Assembly (NCBI RefSeq): GCF_030269665.1
Contig: NZ_BSTS01000019.1
Location: forward strand, 1-64,000
Origin: Actinomycetospora sp. NBRC 106375
GTDB taxonomy: Bacteria > Actinomycetota > Actinomycetes > Mycobacteriales > Pseudonocardiaceae
DNA length: 64,000 nt
Reading direction: 5' to 3'
The notes beneath the pieces are model-generated. The model made no database searches, was not told the DNA's origin, and worked only from the letters and a program-made list of their open reading frames with translations. The position numbers and the translations under genes were made by a program. Shown one piece after another: positions 53,739 through 62,733 of this stretch. The stretch's first letter is position 1, and each line of letters starts with the position of its first letter.

Positions 53739-54434
53739 ATGCAGGACATCGCGGACCTGGTCGCCACCGCATCGCGGGTGCTCGCGGCCAACGGCCACGC
53801 GGACCTCATCTGGGGCCACGCCTCGGTGCGGGACCCCGACGGCCGCGGCGCCTGGCTCAAGACCGCGGAGTGGAGCCTCGCGGAGGTCACCGCCGACCGG
53901 GTGCACTGCGTCGACGACGCCGGCGCCGTGGTCGACGGCTCGGGCGGCCAGCGGCACAGCGAGTACCCGATCCACACCGAGGTCCTCGCCGCCCGCCCCG
54001 ACGTCGGCGGCGTCGTGCACACCCACCCGCCCCACGCCGTCGCGCTCGCCGCGACCGGCCAGGCCCTGCGGCCGGTGAGCCACGCGGCGAACCACTTCGT
54101 GCCGCCGGAGGTGCCGCGCTTCACCGACACCGCCGACCTGATCCTCACCGAGGAGCTCGGCAAGCGCGTCGCGGCGGCGCTCGGCGGCCACAACGCCCTC
54201 TTCCTCGTCAACCACGGCATCGTCACCGTCGGGCCGGACCTGCCGACCGCGGTCGTCACGGCCGTCCTGCTCGAGCGCGCCTGCGCCCAGCAGATCCTCA
54301 CCCACTCCGCGGGCGGGTGGCCGGCCTGGTCCGGCCCGGAGGAGTCGCTCGCCAAGCGCGAGCACATCTACTCCCGCGGCGCGCTGACCGCGGTGTGGGA
54401 CCACCTCGTCCGCACCCTGGAGGCGTCCTCGTGA
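53739..54434 (+). CDS. class II aldolase/adducin-family protein 1
   Basis: A 231-residue class II aldolase fold: ASRVLAANGHADLIWGHASV, HTEVLAARPDVGGVVHTHPP (two of the zinc His residues) and LVNHGIVTVG with another His. Family members are fuculose-phosphate aldolases or aromatic-carboxylate decarboxylases. ATG 53739 has GGAGGAGAGG upstream. It is coupled to an aldehyde dehydrogenase by a 4-nt overlap in an IclR-controlled operon, so a catabolic decarboxylase or aldolase role is likely. Confidence 0.85.
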   Translation: MQDIADLVATASRVLAANGHADLIWGHASVRDPDGRGAWLKTAEWSLAEVTADRVHCVDDAGAVVDGSGGQRHSEYPIHTEVLAARPDVGGVVHTHPPHAVALAATGQALRPVSHAANHFVPPEVPRFTDTADLILTEELGKRVAAALGGHNALFLVNHGIVTVGPDLPTAVVTAVLLERACAQQILTHSAGGWPAWSGPEESLAKREHIYSRGALTAVWDHLVRTLEASS

Positions 54435-55867
54435 CCATGCTGATCGACGGCAAGCTCCGCCCGGCCTCCGACGGCGCGGTCATCGACACCCCGAACCCGG
54501 CGACGGGTCGCTCGCTCGCGACGTTCCCGGACGCGTCGGCCACCGACGTCGACGACGCCGTCGTCGCGGCCGCGGCCGCCGCGGAGTCCTGGCGGCGGGT
54601 CGCTCCGGGCGAGCGGTCCGCGGTGCTCACCGCGCTGGCCGACGTCGTCGCCGCGCACGCCGACGAGTTCGCCCGCATCGACGCCGACGACAACGGCTCG
54701 CTGCTGCGCGAGATGCGCCGCGACGTCGACATGGCCGTGTTCTACCTGCGCTACTACGCCGGGCTGACGCTCCAGATGCACGGCGACACGGTGCCGAGCG
54801 AGCCGGGCACGCTGACGTACTCCGTGCGCCGCCCCTACGGCGTGGTCGGCCGGCTGATCCCGTTCAACCACCCGCTGATGTTCGCGGCGTCCAAGATCGC
54901 GGCGCCGATCGCGGCCGGCAACGCCGTGGTGATCAAACCGAGCGAGTACACGAGCCTCTCGGCGCTGCGCCTGGGCGAGCTCGCCGCCGACATCGTGCCG
55001 CCGGGGGTGCTCAACGTCGTCACCGGCACGGGCGCGCAGGCCGGCGACGCGCTGGTGGCGCACCCGCTGGTCCGCCGGCTCGCGTTCACCGGCTCCGCCG
55101 CCACGGGACGCGCGATCCAGCGGCGGGCGGCCGAGGTCGGCGTCAAGACCGTCACCCTCGAGCTGGGCGGCAAGAACCCGCTGGTCGTCTTCCCCGACGC
55201 CGATCTCGACACGGTCGTCGCGGCGGCCGTGCGCGGCATGAACTTCACGTGGCAGGGCCAGTCGTGCGGCTCGCTCTCGCGCGTCGTGGTGCACCGCGAC
55301 GTCCACGACGCCTTCGTCGAGCGGCTCGTGGCGAAGGTCGGCGCCCTGCGCCCCGGCCTGCCCGACGACCCCGACGCCGACACCGGCGCGATCGTCAACC
55401 GCGGGCAGCTCGACAAGGTGCTGTCCTACGTGCGCCTCGGCCAGGACGAGGGCTCCCGGCTCTGCACCGGCGGCGACCGCGTCACCGACGGGGCGCTGGG
55501 CGACGGGCTGTTCGTCCGCCCGGCGGTGTTCGACGGCGTCGACCCCGGGTCGCGCCTGGCCCAGGAGGAGATCTTCGGGCCGGTCCTCGCCGTCATGCCC
55601 TTCGGCGACGCCGAGGAGGCGCTGCGGATCGCGAACGGCGTCTCGCTGGGCCTGACCGCGAGCGTGTTCACCCGCGACCTCGCCACCGCGCACCGCTTCG
55701 CCGACGAGCTCGAGGCGGGCTACGTCTGGGTCAACGAGGTCGGGCGCCACGTCCCCGGCACGCCCTTCGGCGGGGTCAAGGACAGCGGCATCGGCCGCGA
55801 GGAGGACGTCGACGAGCTCCTCTCGTACACGCAGCTCAAGAACGTGCACATCAACTACGGACGCTGA
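54431..55867 (+). CDS. NAD(P)-dependent aldehyde dehydrogenase
   Basis: A 478-residue ALDH-superfamily enzyme: IPFNHPLMFAASKIAAPIAAG, VIKPSEYTSLSALRL, general base Glu244 (TLELGGKNP), catalytic Cys279 (GQSCGS), and EEIFGPVLAVMPF. Broadly of the aromatic or hydroxy-aldehyde type; the substrate is unknown. GTG 54431 overlaps the aldolase stop; 16 nt separate it from the LLM gene. Confidence 0.92.
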   Translation: MTMLIDGKLRPASDGAVIDTPNPATGRSLATFPDASATDVDDAVVAAAAAAESWRRVAPGERSAVLTALADVVAAHADEFARIDADDNGSLLREMRRDVDMAVFYLRYYAGLTLQMHGDTVPSEPGTLTYSVRRPYGVVGRLIPFNHPLMFAASKIAAPIAAGNAVVIKPSEYTSLSALRLGELAADIVPPGVLNVVTGTGAQAGDALVAHPLVRRLAFTGSAATGRAIQRRAAEVGVKTVTLELGGKNPLVVFPDADLDTVVAAAVRGMNFTWQGQSCGSLSRVVVHRDVHDAFVERLVAKVGALRPGLPDDPDADTGAIVNRGQLDKVLSYVRLGQDEGSRLCTGGDRVTDGALGDGLFVRPAVFDGVDPGSRLAQEEIFGPVLAVMPFGDAEEALRIANGVSLGLTASVFTRDLATAHRFADELEAGYVWVNEVGRHVPGTPFGGVKDSGIGREEDVDELLSYTQLKNVHINYGR

Positions 55868-55883
55868 CGACCCGAGGACCCCG

Positions 55884-57026
55884 ATGACCACGACCGAATC
55901 GCGCGCCGACCAGCTGCGCGCGGCGAAGCACCCCGTCTACAACGACCGCAAGCTCCACCTCGGCACGTTCTCGACGAACCTGTCGGGAGGGTGCTCGATC
56001 TCGACCGTCGAGGGTGCGCTCGAGGCGACGTGGGAGAACACGTCGACGCTCGCGCAGATGGGCGACGAGATGGGCTTCGAGGCCCTCGTGCCCGTCGGGC
56101 GCTGGCGGGGCTTCGGCGGCCCGACGAACTTCAACGGCACCGGGTTCGAGTGCTTCACCTGGGCCGCGGGCATCGGCGCCACGACCCGCGAGGCCGGCGT
56201 GTTCGTCACCTCCCACGTCCCGACGATCCACCCGCTGATGGCCGCGAAGCAGGCCGCGACCGTCGACCACATCACGCACGGCCGCGTCGCGCTCAACATC
56301 GTCACCGGCTGGCACACGCCCGAGATCGAGATGTTCGGGGCCGCCCAGCTCGAGCACGACAAGCGCTACGACATGTCGCAGGAGTGGTTCGACATCGTCA
56401 CGCGGCTGTGGACCGCCGAGGAGACGTTCGACTACGACGGCGAGTTCTACCGCGTCGTCGACGCGCGCATCTCGCCGCTGCCCGTGCAGACGCCGTACCC
56501 CGTGACGATGAACGCCGGCAGCTCCCCCAAGGGCCGGCACTTCGGGGCGAAGAACTGCGACGTCGTCTTCGCGTCCTCCGATATCAAGAACCAGACCCCG
56601 GAGGGCATGAAGGACAAGGTCAACCAGTTCCGCGAGCTGGCCCGCACCGAGTACGGGCGCGAGATCCAGGTGTGGATCAACGCCTACATCGTGCAGGGCG
56701 ACACCGAGGCCGACGCGCAGCGGTTCCTCCACCACTACGTCGACGAGCTCGGCGACTGGGAGGCGGCGTCGAACCTCGTCACCTCGCTCGGCGTGAACTC
56801 GCAGTCCTACGACCTGTCGACCATCGAGGACATGAAGCGCCACTTCATCGCCGGCTGGGCGGGCTACCCGATCGTCGGGACCGGCGAGCAGATCGTCGGC
56901 GCGCTGGGCGACCTCGTGGCGACCGGGCTCGACGGCATCATCCTGTCGTTCCCCCGCTATGTGCAGGACATGCGGCGCTTCCAGCAGGAGGTCTACCCGA
57001 TGATCGTCGAGGCGGGCCTGCGGTGA
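55884..57026 (+). CDS. LLM-class flavin-dependent oxidoreductase (RutA/SfnG-like)
   Basis: A 380-residue luciferase-like monooxygenase: FSTNLSGGCSIST start, ALVPVGRWRGFGGPTNF, HPLMAAKQAATVDHITHGR, LNIVTGWHTPEIEMFG and PVTMNAGSSPKGRHFGAKNC. This is the group that includes RutA (pyrimidine ring opening) and dimethylsulfone monooxygenase SfnG, FMNH2-dependent enzymes that need a flavin reductase; none is adjacent. Third gene of the IclR 2-linked operon. It overlaps the next gene by 4 nt. Confidence 0.87.
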   Translation: MTTTESRADQLRAAKHPVYNDRKLHLGTFSTNLSGGCSISTVEGALEATWENTSTLAQMGDEMGFEALVPVGRWRGFGGPTNFNGTGFECFTWAAGIGATTREAGVFVTSHVPTIHPLMAAKQAATVDHITHGRVALNIVTGWHTPEIEMFGAAQLEHDKRYDMSQEWFDIVTRLWTAEETFDYDGEFYRVVDARISPLPVQTPYPVTMNAGSSPKGRHFGAKNCDVVFASSDIKNQTPEGMKDKVNQFRELARTEYGREIQVWINAYIVQGDTEADAQRFLHHYVDELGDWEAASNLVTSLGVNSQSYDLSTIEDMKRHFIAGWAGYPIVGTGEQIVGALGDLVATGLDGIILSFPRYVQDMRRFQQEVYPMIVEAGLR

Positions 57027-58153
57027 CGGGTGGTCCGCTCGACACGCTGCGGGTGGACAACGTCGGCAGCCTGCTCCGGCCCGCGGCGCTGGGCGACGCG
57101 TTCGCCCGGCACCGCCGCGGGGACCTCGAGGACACCGCGCTGCACGCGGCGCAGGACGAGGCGGTCCGCGACGTGCTCGGCGAGCAGGAGAAGGTCGGGC
57201 TGCCGGTGCTCACCGACGGCGAGTTCCGGCGCTCGACGTTCATGGAGAGCTTCGCCGAGGTCGCGGGCTACGCCGAGCTCGGCGACAACCTGTGGCGGGC
57301 GCACGCCCGCCGCGCGCTCGACCGGGACGCCCCGGAGCGGGCGGAGGCTCCGTCGGCCGCGAGCGCCACCGTCGCCACCGAGCCGCTGCGGCTGGTGCGC
57401 AACGTGCCGCTCGAGGAGTTCCGGTTCGCGCAGGGGTGCACCGATCGACCGGTGAAGTCGACGGTGCTGGGGCCCGACCGCGTGTTCCAGACCTTCGACG
57501 CCGCGGGCTCCCGCGACGTCTACCCGGACCGGTGGGCGTTCCTCGACGACGTCGTCGCCGTCGAGCGCGACATCGTCGCGGGCCTCGTGGGCGCGGGCTG
57601 CCGGTACGTCCACATGGATGCGCCGGGCTTCACCGCCTACGTCGACGCCCCGTCGATCGAGCGGTTCCGGGCCAAGGGCCTCGATCCCGCCGACCTGCTC
57701 ACCCGCACGCTCGCGGCGGAGAACGCGGTGGTGGCGGGCTTCCCGGACACGACGTTCGGCGTGCACGTGTGCCGCGGCAACGAGCAGGGGCACTGGCACC
57801 GCGAGGGGCACTACGACGCCATCGCCGAGCAGCTGTTCTCCGGGCTCGCCCACCAGCGGATCCTGCTCGAGTACGACACCGACCGGGCGGGGACGTTCGA
57901 GCCCCTGCGCTTCGTGCGGCCCGGCGCGGTGGTCGTGCTGGGCGTCGTGAGCACCAAGTCGGCGCGGGTGGAGACGGTCGACGAGGTGGTCGGCCGGGTC
58001 GAGGAGGCGACCCGTCACCTCCCCCTCGAGCAGCTCGCGATCAGCCCGCAGTGCGGCTTCGCCTCGACGCTCGAGGGCAACGACCTCACCGCCGACGACC
58101 AGTGGCGCAAGTTCGACGTCCTCCTCCGCGCGGCGGAGCTCGTCTGGGGCTGA
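57023..58153 (+). CDS. MetE-like cobalamin-independent methyltransferase-fold protein
   Basis: A 376-residue protein with the MetE catalytic barrel: VDNVGSLLRP start, VLTDGEFRRSTFMESF, and the zinc ligands in GVHVCRGNEQG (His, Cys), LLEYDTDRAG (Glu) and ISPQCGFAS (Cys). It lacks the N-terminal half of true MetE, as do actinobacterial methyltransferase and epoxyalkane-CoM-transferase-type relatives. The operon context suggests transfer of a methyl or alkyl group from a catabolic intermediate to a thiol. The palindrome at 58163 begins 9 nt after its stop. Confidence 0.82.
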   Translation: MTGGPLDTLRVDNVGSLLRPAALGDAFARHRRGDLEDTALHAAQDEAVRDVLGEQEKVGLPVLTDGEFRRSTFMESFAEVAGYAELGDNLWRAHARRALDRDAPERAEAPSAASATVATEPLRLVRNVPLEEFRFAQGCTDRPVKSTVLGPDRVFQTFDAAGSRDVYPDRWAFLDDVVAVERDIVAGLVGAGCRYVHMDAPGFTAYVDAPSIERFRAKGLDPADLLTRTLAAENAVVAGFPDTTFGVHVCRGNEQGHWHREGHYDAIAEQLFSGLAHQRILLEYDTDRAGTFEPLRFVRPGAVVVLGVVSTKSARVETVDEVVGRVEEATRHLPLEQLAISPQCGFASTLEGNDLTADDQWRKFDVLLRAAELVWG

Positions 58154-58162
58154 CCGGCGTAC

Positions 58163-58202
58163 GTGAGCAGTTGGCGCCCCTATCGGGGCGCCAACTGCTC
58201 AC
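58163..58202. repeat. 40-nt GTGAGC palindrome, copy 3
   Basis: Perfect 18-bp arms (GTGAGC + AGTTGGCGCCCC) around TATC, almost the same interior as copy 1, 57 kb away. It lies between two converging operons and supplies the TGA stop (58199-58201 on the plus coordinates) of the minus-strand class II aldolase gene. Confidence 0.9.
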
Positions 58203-58912
58203 ATGGGGAGGCTCGCGACCTCGTGGCGCCAGGCGGTGTCGTGGGTGAAGCCGGCGCCGAGGTCGGGGAGCTCCGCCAGGTCCTCGGGGGGCAGGTCGCG
58301 CGGCGTGCCGCCGGCCTGGGCGACCGCGAGCGCCATCGCGGCGAGGGTGTCGACGCTGCGGGCGCGCAGCACCGCCTCGGGCACCGAGGACCCGGTCGCC
58401 GTCAGGCCGTGCCCGCGCAGGAGCACGACCGGGCGGTCGCCCAGCGACGCGACCATCTCCGCCGCCAGCGCCCGGGTACGGATGAGCACGGCCCGCGGGT
58501 GCACCGGCACGCCGCCGGCGGCCAGGTGCGCGCCGGGGATGTCGAAGGCGCCGACGATCGGGCGGACCGCGAGGCCCGCGAGGTCGGCGGCCACGGTCGA
58601 CGGCGGGTGGGCGTGCACCACGGCCGCCACGTCGGGGCGGGCGCGCAGCACCTCGGTGTGCAGCGGGAGCTCGGCCGGCACGGCCCACCCGCCGGCCGGG
58701 CCGTCGGCGAACTCGCCGTCCAGGGTCACGAGCCGCACGTCGCCGGGCTCGGTGAACGCGAGCCCCCGCTCCTCGGGGCCGCGGCAGCGCACCAGGCAGG
58801 TCGCGTCGTCGACCCGCAGGCTGACGTGGCCGAGGTAGCCCGGCGCGAGGCCGCGGTGGGCGAGGACGCGGCAGGCGGTGGCGATCAGCTCGCGCTCGGC
58901 GTCGAGCGTCAC
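58199..58912 (-). CDS. class II aldolase/adducin-family protein 2, probable aromatic-carboxylate decarboxylase
   Basis: A 237-residue class II aldolase fold: LAPGYLGHVSLRVDD, LHTEVLRARPDVAAVVHAHPPS and LLRGHGLTATG with the zinc His set. In phthalate and cumate operons, proteins of this family (PhtC, CmtD) decarboxylate the dihydroxy product made by the Rieske enzyme and dihydrodiol dehydrogenase. That is the arrangement here. GTG 58912 overlaps the dehydrogenase stop. Its own stop codon lies within the palindrome at 58163-58202, so the insertion may have redefined its C-terminus. Confidence 0.83.
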   Translation of the reverse strand: MTLDAERELIATACRVLAHRGLAPGYLGHVSLRVDDATCLVRCRGPEERGLAFTEPGDVRLVTLDGEFADGPAGGWAVPAELPLHTEVLRARPDVAAVVHAHPPSTVAADLAGLAVRPIVGAFDIPGAHLAAGGVPVHPRAVLIRTRALAAEMVASLGDRPVVLLRGHGLTATGSSVPEAVLRARSVDTLAAMALAVAQAGGTPRDLPPEDLAELPDLGAGFTHDTAWRHEVASLPM

Positions 58913-59685
58913 CCCTTCACCCCGATCCCGCCGTCGGGGTGGCTGACCTCGCCGGTGATCCCCCGCGCGCGCTCGCTCGCGAGGTAGACGTAGCTCCAGG
59001 CGTGGTCGGCGCCCGACAGCGCGACCTGCAGTGGCGTGCGGGCGGCCAGGGCGGCGGCGCGGTCCGGGCCGTCCAGCCGTTCCCGGTCGAGCCCGAGGCT
59101 GGCCGCGCCCCGCAGGTCGGTGTGCAGCGTCCCGCCGGGGGCGACGGCGTTGACGCGCACCGCGGGCGCGAGCTCGTGGGCGAGGCTGATGACGAGCCCG
59201 CGCACCGCGAACTTCGACGCCACGTAGAGCACCCCGCCGCGACCCGGGTGGTGCGCCGAGGTCGAGGTCGTCAGCACGACCGATCCACGCTGCGCGCGCA
59301 GCTGCGGCAGCGCGGCCTTGACGCCGTGCAGGTGGCTCTTGACGTTGACCGCGAACATCTCGGCGAAGGCGTCGTCGATGACGTCGGCGTCGAGGTCGCC
59401 GAGACCGCGGTAGAAGTCGAAGATCCCGACGCAGCTGACGAACACGTCGAGGCCGCCGAGGGCCTCGACGGTCGCGGCGACCGCCCGCTCGTTGTCCGCG
59501 CGCGTGGTGGCGTCGCCGGTGACGACGGGGACGCCGGCCGTGCGGAGGGCGTCGGCCTTGTCCGGGTCCTTCTCCAGCGCCGCGACGCACGCGCCCTCGG
59601 CGCCGAACGCGTCGACCACCGCGCGCCCGATCCCCGACCCGGCCCCGACGACCAGCGCCCGCCGGCCCGCGAGCCAGTCAGTCAT
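58909..59685 (-). CDS. cis-dihydrodiol dehydrogenase (SDR)
   Basis: A 258-residue SDR of the BphB/HcaB cis-dihydrodiol dehydrogenase group: VVGAGSGIGRAVVDAF, FDFYRGLGDLDADVIDDAF, NVKSHLHGVKAALPQL, LYVASKFAVRGLV (Tyr-x3-Lys) and VNAVAPGGTLHTDLRG. It would aromatise the dihydrodiol made by the Rieske dioxygenase. It overlaps the small gene upstream by 8 nt. Confidence 0.88.
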   Translation of the reverse strand: MTDWLAGRRALVVGAGSGIGRAVVDAFGAEGACVAALEKDPDKADALRTAGVPVVTGDATTRADNERAVAATVEALGGLDVFVSCVGIFDFYRGLGDLDADVIDDAFAEMFAVNVKSHLHGVKAALPQLRAQRGSVVLTTSTSAHHPGRGGVLYVASKFAVRGLVISLAHELAPAVRVNAVAPGGTLHTDLRGAASLGLDRERLDGPDRAAALAARTPLQVALSGADHAWSYVYLASERARGITGEVSHPDGGIGVKG

Positions 59686-59923
59686 CGTCGTCGGTCAGCA
59701 GCGGTCCGTACGGGTTGCCGATCATCGCCGAGAACACGTCGTCGGACTGCCAGGTCAGCGCCTCCAGCTCGAGCGGGCACAGCGACACCCACTGCCCCGA
59801 GCGCGGCGACTCGATCAGCAGCCGCGCGCCGTTGCGCGTCGCCACCCGCCGCACGCGGACCTCGGCGAACTCGTTGGCCAGGACGATCGGCTCCGGGTCC
59901 TCCGCGTCCTCCCGCCCGCTCAC
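59678..59923 (-). CDS. small conserved protein of the Rieske operon
   Basis: An 81-residue acidic protein (PIVLANEFAEVRVRRVATRN, then SLCPLELEALTWQ). It occupies the slot where phthalate operons carry a ferredoxin, but with a single cysteine it cannot be an iron-sulfur protein. Similar short proteins are often labelled dihydrodiol dehydrogenase by association; the role is unknown. Overlaps with both neighbours show it is translated with the operon. Confidence 0.7.
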   Translation of the reverse strand: MSGREDAEDPEPIVLANEFAEVRVRRVATRNGARLLIESPRSGQWVSLCPLELEALTWQSDDVFSAMIGNPYGPLLTDDDD

Positions 59924-60492
59924 AGGAAGATCGCCAGGTTCTGGGTCCGCAGCACGGACTCGTCGAGGCTGACCGTGCGCGCGGCGAGCATCCAGTGCCC
60001 GACCGACGGGACGCGGCGGGCGGGGTCGCGGCGCAGCCGGTCCTCCCGGCCCGCCGAGATGATCGAGGGCTCGCGGACGTCGCCGCGGCTGCGGAACAGC
60101 AGGACCGCGGACTCGACGATCACCTCGTCGTCGGTGTGGTCGAGGGCGAACGTGCGGACGTTCGACACGTGGTGACGCAGGCGCGAGGGCGGGTCCTCGG
60201 TCCACGCGTGCTCGGTGGCGAAGCGCGCGACGCGGCGCGAGAGCGCGTAGTGGTCCTCGTCGAAGTGCGCCATGCCGGGCGCGGTGTCGAAGCCGGCGCC
60301 GCGGGCGGTGGTGACGCGCACCGGCGCGAGGTAGCGGACGTCCTCGGTGAGCAGCGACAGCCAGGTGTCGTAGTCCTGGGTGTCGAGCAGCGCCGCCTCG
60401 TCGACGAGGAACTGGTGCGCCTCGAGGTGGCGGGCGTCGCCGAAGGGCAGGCAGCGGTTGATCGTGCGCGGCGTCGGGGCGAGCGTGCTCAC
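59920..60492 (-). CDS. aromatic-ring-hydroxylating dioxygenase beta subunit
   Basis: A 190-residue SnoaL/cystatin-like small subunit: HLEAHQFLVDEAALLDTQDYDTWLSLL start with DVRYLAPVRVTT, then HHVSNVRTF and RRDPARRVPSVGHW. It supports the alpha3-beta3 quaternary structure. GTG 60492 overlaps the alpha-subunit stop by 4 nt. Confidence 0.92.
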   Translation of the reverse strand: MSTLAPTPRTINRCLPFGDARHLEAHQFLVDEAALLDTQDYDTWLSLLTEDVRYLAPVRVTTARGAGFDTAPGMAHFDEDHYALSRRVARFATEHAWTEDPPSRLRHHVSNVRTFALDHTDDEVIVESAVLLFRSRGDVREPSIISAGREDRLRRDPARRVPSVGHWMLAARTVSLDESVLRTQNLAIFL

Positions 60493-61856
60493 GTCACACC
60501 TCCGAGGTCGACGGGACCCGGTTCGGGCGGCGGGGTCTCGAGGGCGTCGGCCCACGCCCGCAGCATGGCGCGCTGGTTGTACTCGCCGAAGCCGACGTAG
60601 GCGACGCCCGGCCCGGAGAAGTGGGCGAGCGGCGGCGAGACCGGCTTGTCGTCGGCGAGCAGGCCCATGCGGTTGTTGAGACGCAGCCGGCGGGCCATCG
60701 AGCCGGCCGCCGTCGAGGTGATCGACACCCAGTTCTCGACGTCGTCCTGCTCGAACATCCCCGTCGACCCGAAGCACATGAGGTACGCCTTGTAGGACAG
60801 CTCCTTGAAGCGCTCCGGGGCGTTCCGGTCGACCGCGAACCACGAGAGCACCTCGGTCTCGTCGGCCGACACGGGCTGCCACTGGCGCAGCGAGATGAAG
60901 GGCACGACCTCGTCGTCCTCGCCGCCGGTGACCTTCGGCCAGTTGTGCACGAGGCTCAGGTTCGGGAACACCGAGGCCGCCGACACCATGAAGCCGTCGT
61001 CGCCGACCATCCGCAGCTGCGCGTCGCTCCACGTCGCGCGCATCCGCGTGATCATCTCGTCGGGATAGCCGACGTAGCGCAGCCGCTCGTCGAGCGTGCC
61101 GGGCGGCAGCTTGTAGGTCGTCCCGCCGCCGGAGCCCGCCCAGTAGAGCGCCCCCTCCTTGCGCTTGGACGCCTTCGGCTCCCGGAACAGGCCGATCTCC
61201 ACGACGCTCGAGTGCGTGTGCGGGGTGTGGTAGCTGTCGCCGGCGAAGTTCTCCGCGCCGATCTTCCAGTTCGCCTTGACCCGCCAGCGCTGCGGGCCGA
61301 CGAGCTCGATGCCCTCGAGGCTCTGCTGCGTGTAGAGGTCGAGGTAGAACGCGAAGTCGCCGAGGTACTCGCGCAGGGGCGGCGCGTCCGGGTCGAGGCT
61401 GACGAAGACCAGGCCGTTGTAGACGCCCAGCGACGGCGCGGGCAGCAGCGTCTGGCCCTTCCGGCGGAAGCCCTCCTCGCCCCCGTAGGCCTCGCCGTGG
61501 AACGGCAGGCCGACGAGCCGGCCGTCGTTGCGGTACGACCACCCGTGGTACGGGCAGCGGAAGTGCGACGCGTTGCCCATCTCGGCGCGGCAGACCTGCA
61601 TCCCGCGGTGCAGGCACATGTTGAACATGGCCCGCACGACGCCGGACTCGTCGCGGCTGACGATGAACGAGTCCTCGACGACGCGGCGCACGACGTAGTC
61701 GCCGGGCCGGGGGATCTCCGACTCGTGGGCGACGAACACCCACGAGCGCCCGAACACCCGCTCGCGCTCGAGCGCGAAGATCTCGTCGTCGTTGTAGATG
61801 TGCGCGGGCACCATCCCCCGCCGGACGTCCTCGAGGACCGCCGTCTGGTCACCCAT
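60489..61856 (-). CDS. aromatic-ring-hydroxylating dioxygenase alpha subunit (Rieske)
   Basis: A 455-residue oxygenase subunit. Rieske [2Fe-2S] ligands Cys81/His83 (MCLHRG) and Cys101/His104 (CPYHGW). Mononuclear iron site D-x2-H-x4-H: Asp207, His210 and His215 in GDSYHTPHTHS. With the beta subunit, dihydrodiol dehydrogenase and decarboxylase-type aldolase it fits phthalate- or cumate-type degradation of a ring carboxylate. No ferredoxin or ferredoxin reductase is encoded in the operon or the window, so electrons must come from elsewhere. Palindromic operator sites lie 12-46 nt upstream. Confidence 0.94.
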   Translation of the reverse strand: MGDQTAVLEDVRRGMVPAHIYNDDEIFALERERVFGRSWVFVAHESEIPRPGDYVVRRVVEDSFIVSRDESGVVRAMFNMCLHRGMQVCRAEMGNASHFRCPYHGWSYRNDGRLVGLPFHGEAYGGEEGFRRKGQTLLPAPSLGVYNGLVFVSLDPDAPPLREYLGDFAFYLDLYTQQSLEGIELVGPQRWRVKANWKIGAENFAGDSYHTPHTHSSVVEIGLFREPKASKRKEGALYWAGSGGGTTYKLPPGTLDERLRYVGYPDEMITRMRATWSDAQLRMVGDDGFMVSAASVFPNLSLVHNWPKVTGGEDDEVVPFISLRQWQPVSADETEVLSWFAVDRNAPERFKELSYKAYLMCFGSTGMFEQDDVENWVSITSTAAGSMARRLRLNNRMGLLADDKPVSPPLAHFSGPGVAYVGFGEYNQRAMLRAWADALETPPPEPGPVDLGGVT

Positions 61857-61867
61857 TCCGACCTCTT

Positions 61868-61902
61868 CTCTGCTCAGCAGAGGGTCTTTCCTCTCAGGAG
61901 AG
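61868..61902. promoter_or_regulatory. IclR-type operators, site c (two copies)
   Basis: CTCTGCTCAGCAGAG (61868-61882) is a perfect palindrome. TTCCTCTCAGGAGAG (61888-61902) matches site b at 12 of 15. The centres are 20 nt apart, about two helical turns. They lie directly upstream of the Rieske alpha ATG and between it and IclR 3. Confidence 0.6.
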
Positions 61903-61935
61903 AGTGACGGGCGTGGCCGGGCGCCGTCAAGGTGC

Positions 61936-62715
61936 TCAGAGCAGGAGGGTGTCGATCTCGCGGGCCGCCTCGCGGACGGCCTCGAGCATCGCCGACCACC
62001 GCGGCTCCGCGAGCCGTCCGGTCGGGCCCGAGGCGTTGATCGCGTGGCGCGGGCTGCGGGCGCCCGTGAGTGCGACGGCGATCGAGCCGACGCCCTCCTC
62101 GCTCTCCTCGGCGCTGGTCGCGTAGCCGGCGGCGCGGATCGCGGCGAGCTCGGCCAGCAGCTGGGTACGGGTGCCGATCGAGTGCGGCGTCATCCGCTCC
62201 AGCTCCTCGGACGGGAAGAGCGCGCGCACCTCCTCGTCGTCGAGGGTCGCGAGCATCGCCTTCCCGTTCGAGGTGCAGTGCGCCGGCACCGACCGCCCGA
62301 GGCGGCCCCCGACCCGCAGCGCGCGGCTGCTCTCGATCGAGTCGATGAAGTGCACCTGGTCGCCCTCGAGCCGGCCCAGGTGCACGGTCTCCTCGAGCTC
62401 GACGTTGAGCTTCTCCAGCACCGGCCGCGCGCGGGTGCGCACGTCGAGGCGCCGCAGGATGCCGAGCGCCACGCCGTCGAGCGAGGGCCCGGGCACGTAG
62501 CTGCGCGTGGCGGCGTCCTGCCGGACGAACCCGCGGTACTGGAGCATCGCGAGCAGCCGGTGCGCGGTCGAGGTGGCGACCCCGAGGTAGGTGCTGACGT
62601 CGGTGAGCCGCAGCCGCGGCCGGTCGCCGAGCAGCAGGAGGACCTTGAGCGCGTTGTCCACCGAGTCGATCGGGTACTGCGGCGTCGACCCGAACTCGGG
62701 AGCCTCGGCGTCCAT
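61936..62715 (-). CDS. IclR-family regulator 3 (Rieske-operon-linked)
   Basis: A 259-residue IclR protein: YPIDSVDNALKVLLLLGDRP, VATSTAHRLLAMLQYRGF, and effector domain with ETVHLGRLEGDQVHFIDSI and HCTSNGKAMLA. A close paralogue of regulator 2. It lies on the same strand upstream of the Rieske operon; phthalate operons of related actinobacteria are likewise controlled by IclR proteins. Site d in its own leader suggests autoregulation. Confidence 0.9.
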   Translation of the reverse strand: MDAEAPEFGSTPQYPIDSVDNALKVLLLLGDRPRLRLTDVSTYLGVATSTAHRLLAMLQYRGFVRQDAATRSYVPGPSLDGVALGILRRLDVRTRARPVLEKLNVELEETVHLGRLEGDQVHFIDSIESSRALRVGGRLGRSVPAHCTSNGKAMLATLDDEEVRALFPSEELERMTPHSIGTRTQLLAELAAIRAAGYATSAEESEEGVGSIAVALTGARSPRHAINASGPTGRLAEPRWSAMLEAVREAAREIDTLLL

Positions 62716-62733
62716 GCCCCGAGCCTACGGACT

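Noticed and set aside
59678..59923. Small protein as the Rieske-system ferredoxin
   Set aside because: It has a single cysteine and no iron-sulfur motif, so it cannot carry a cluster of its own.
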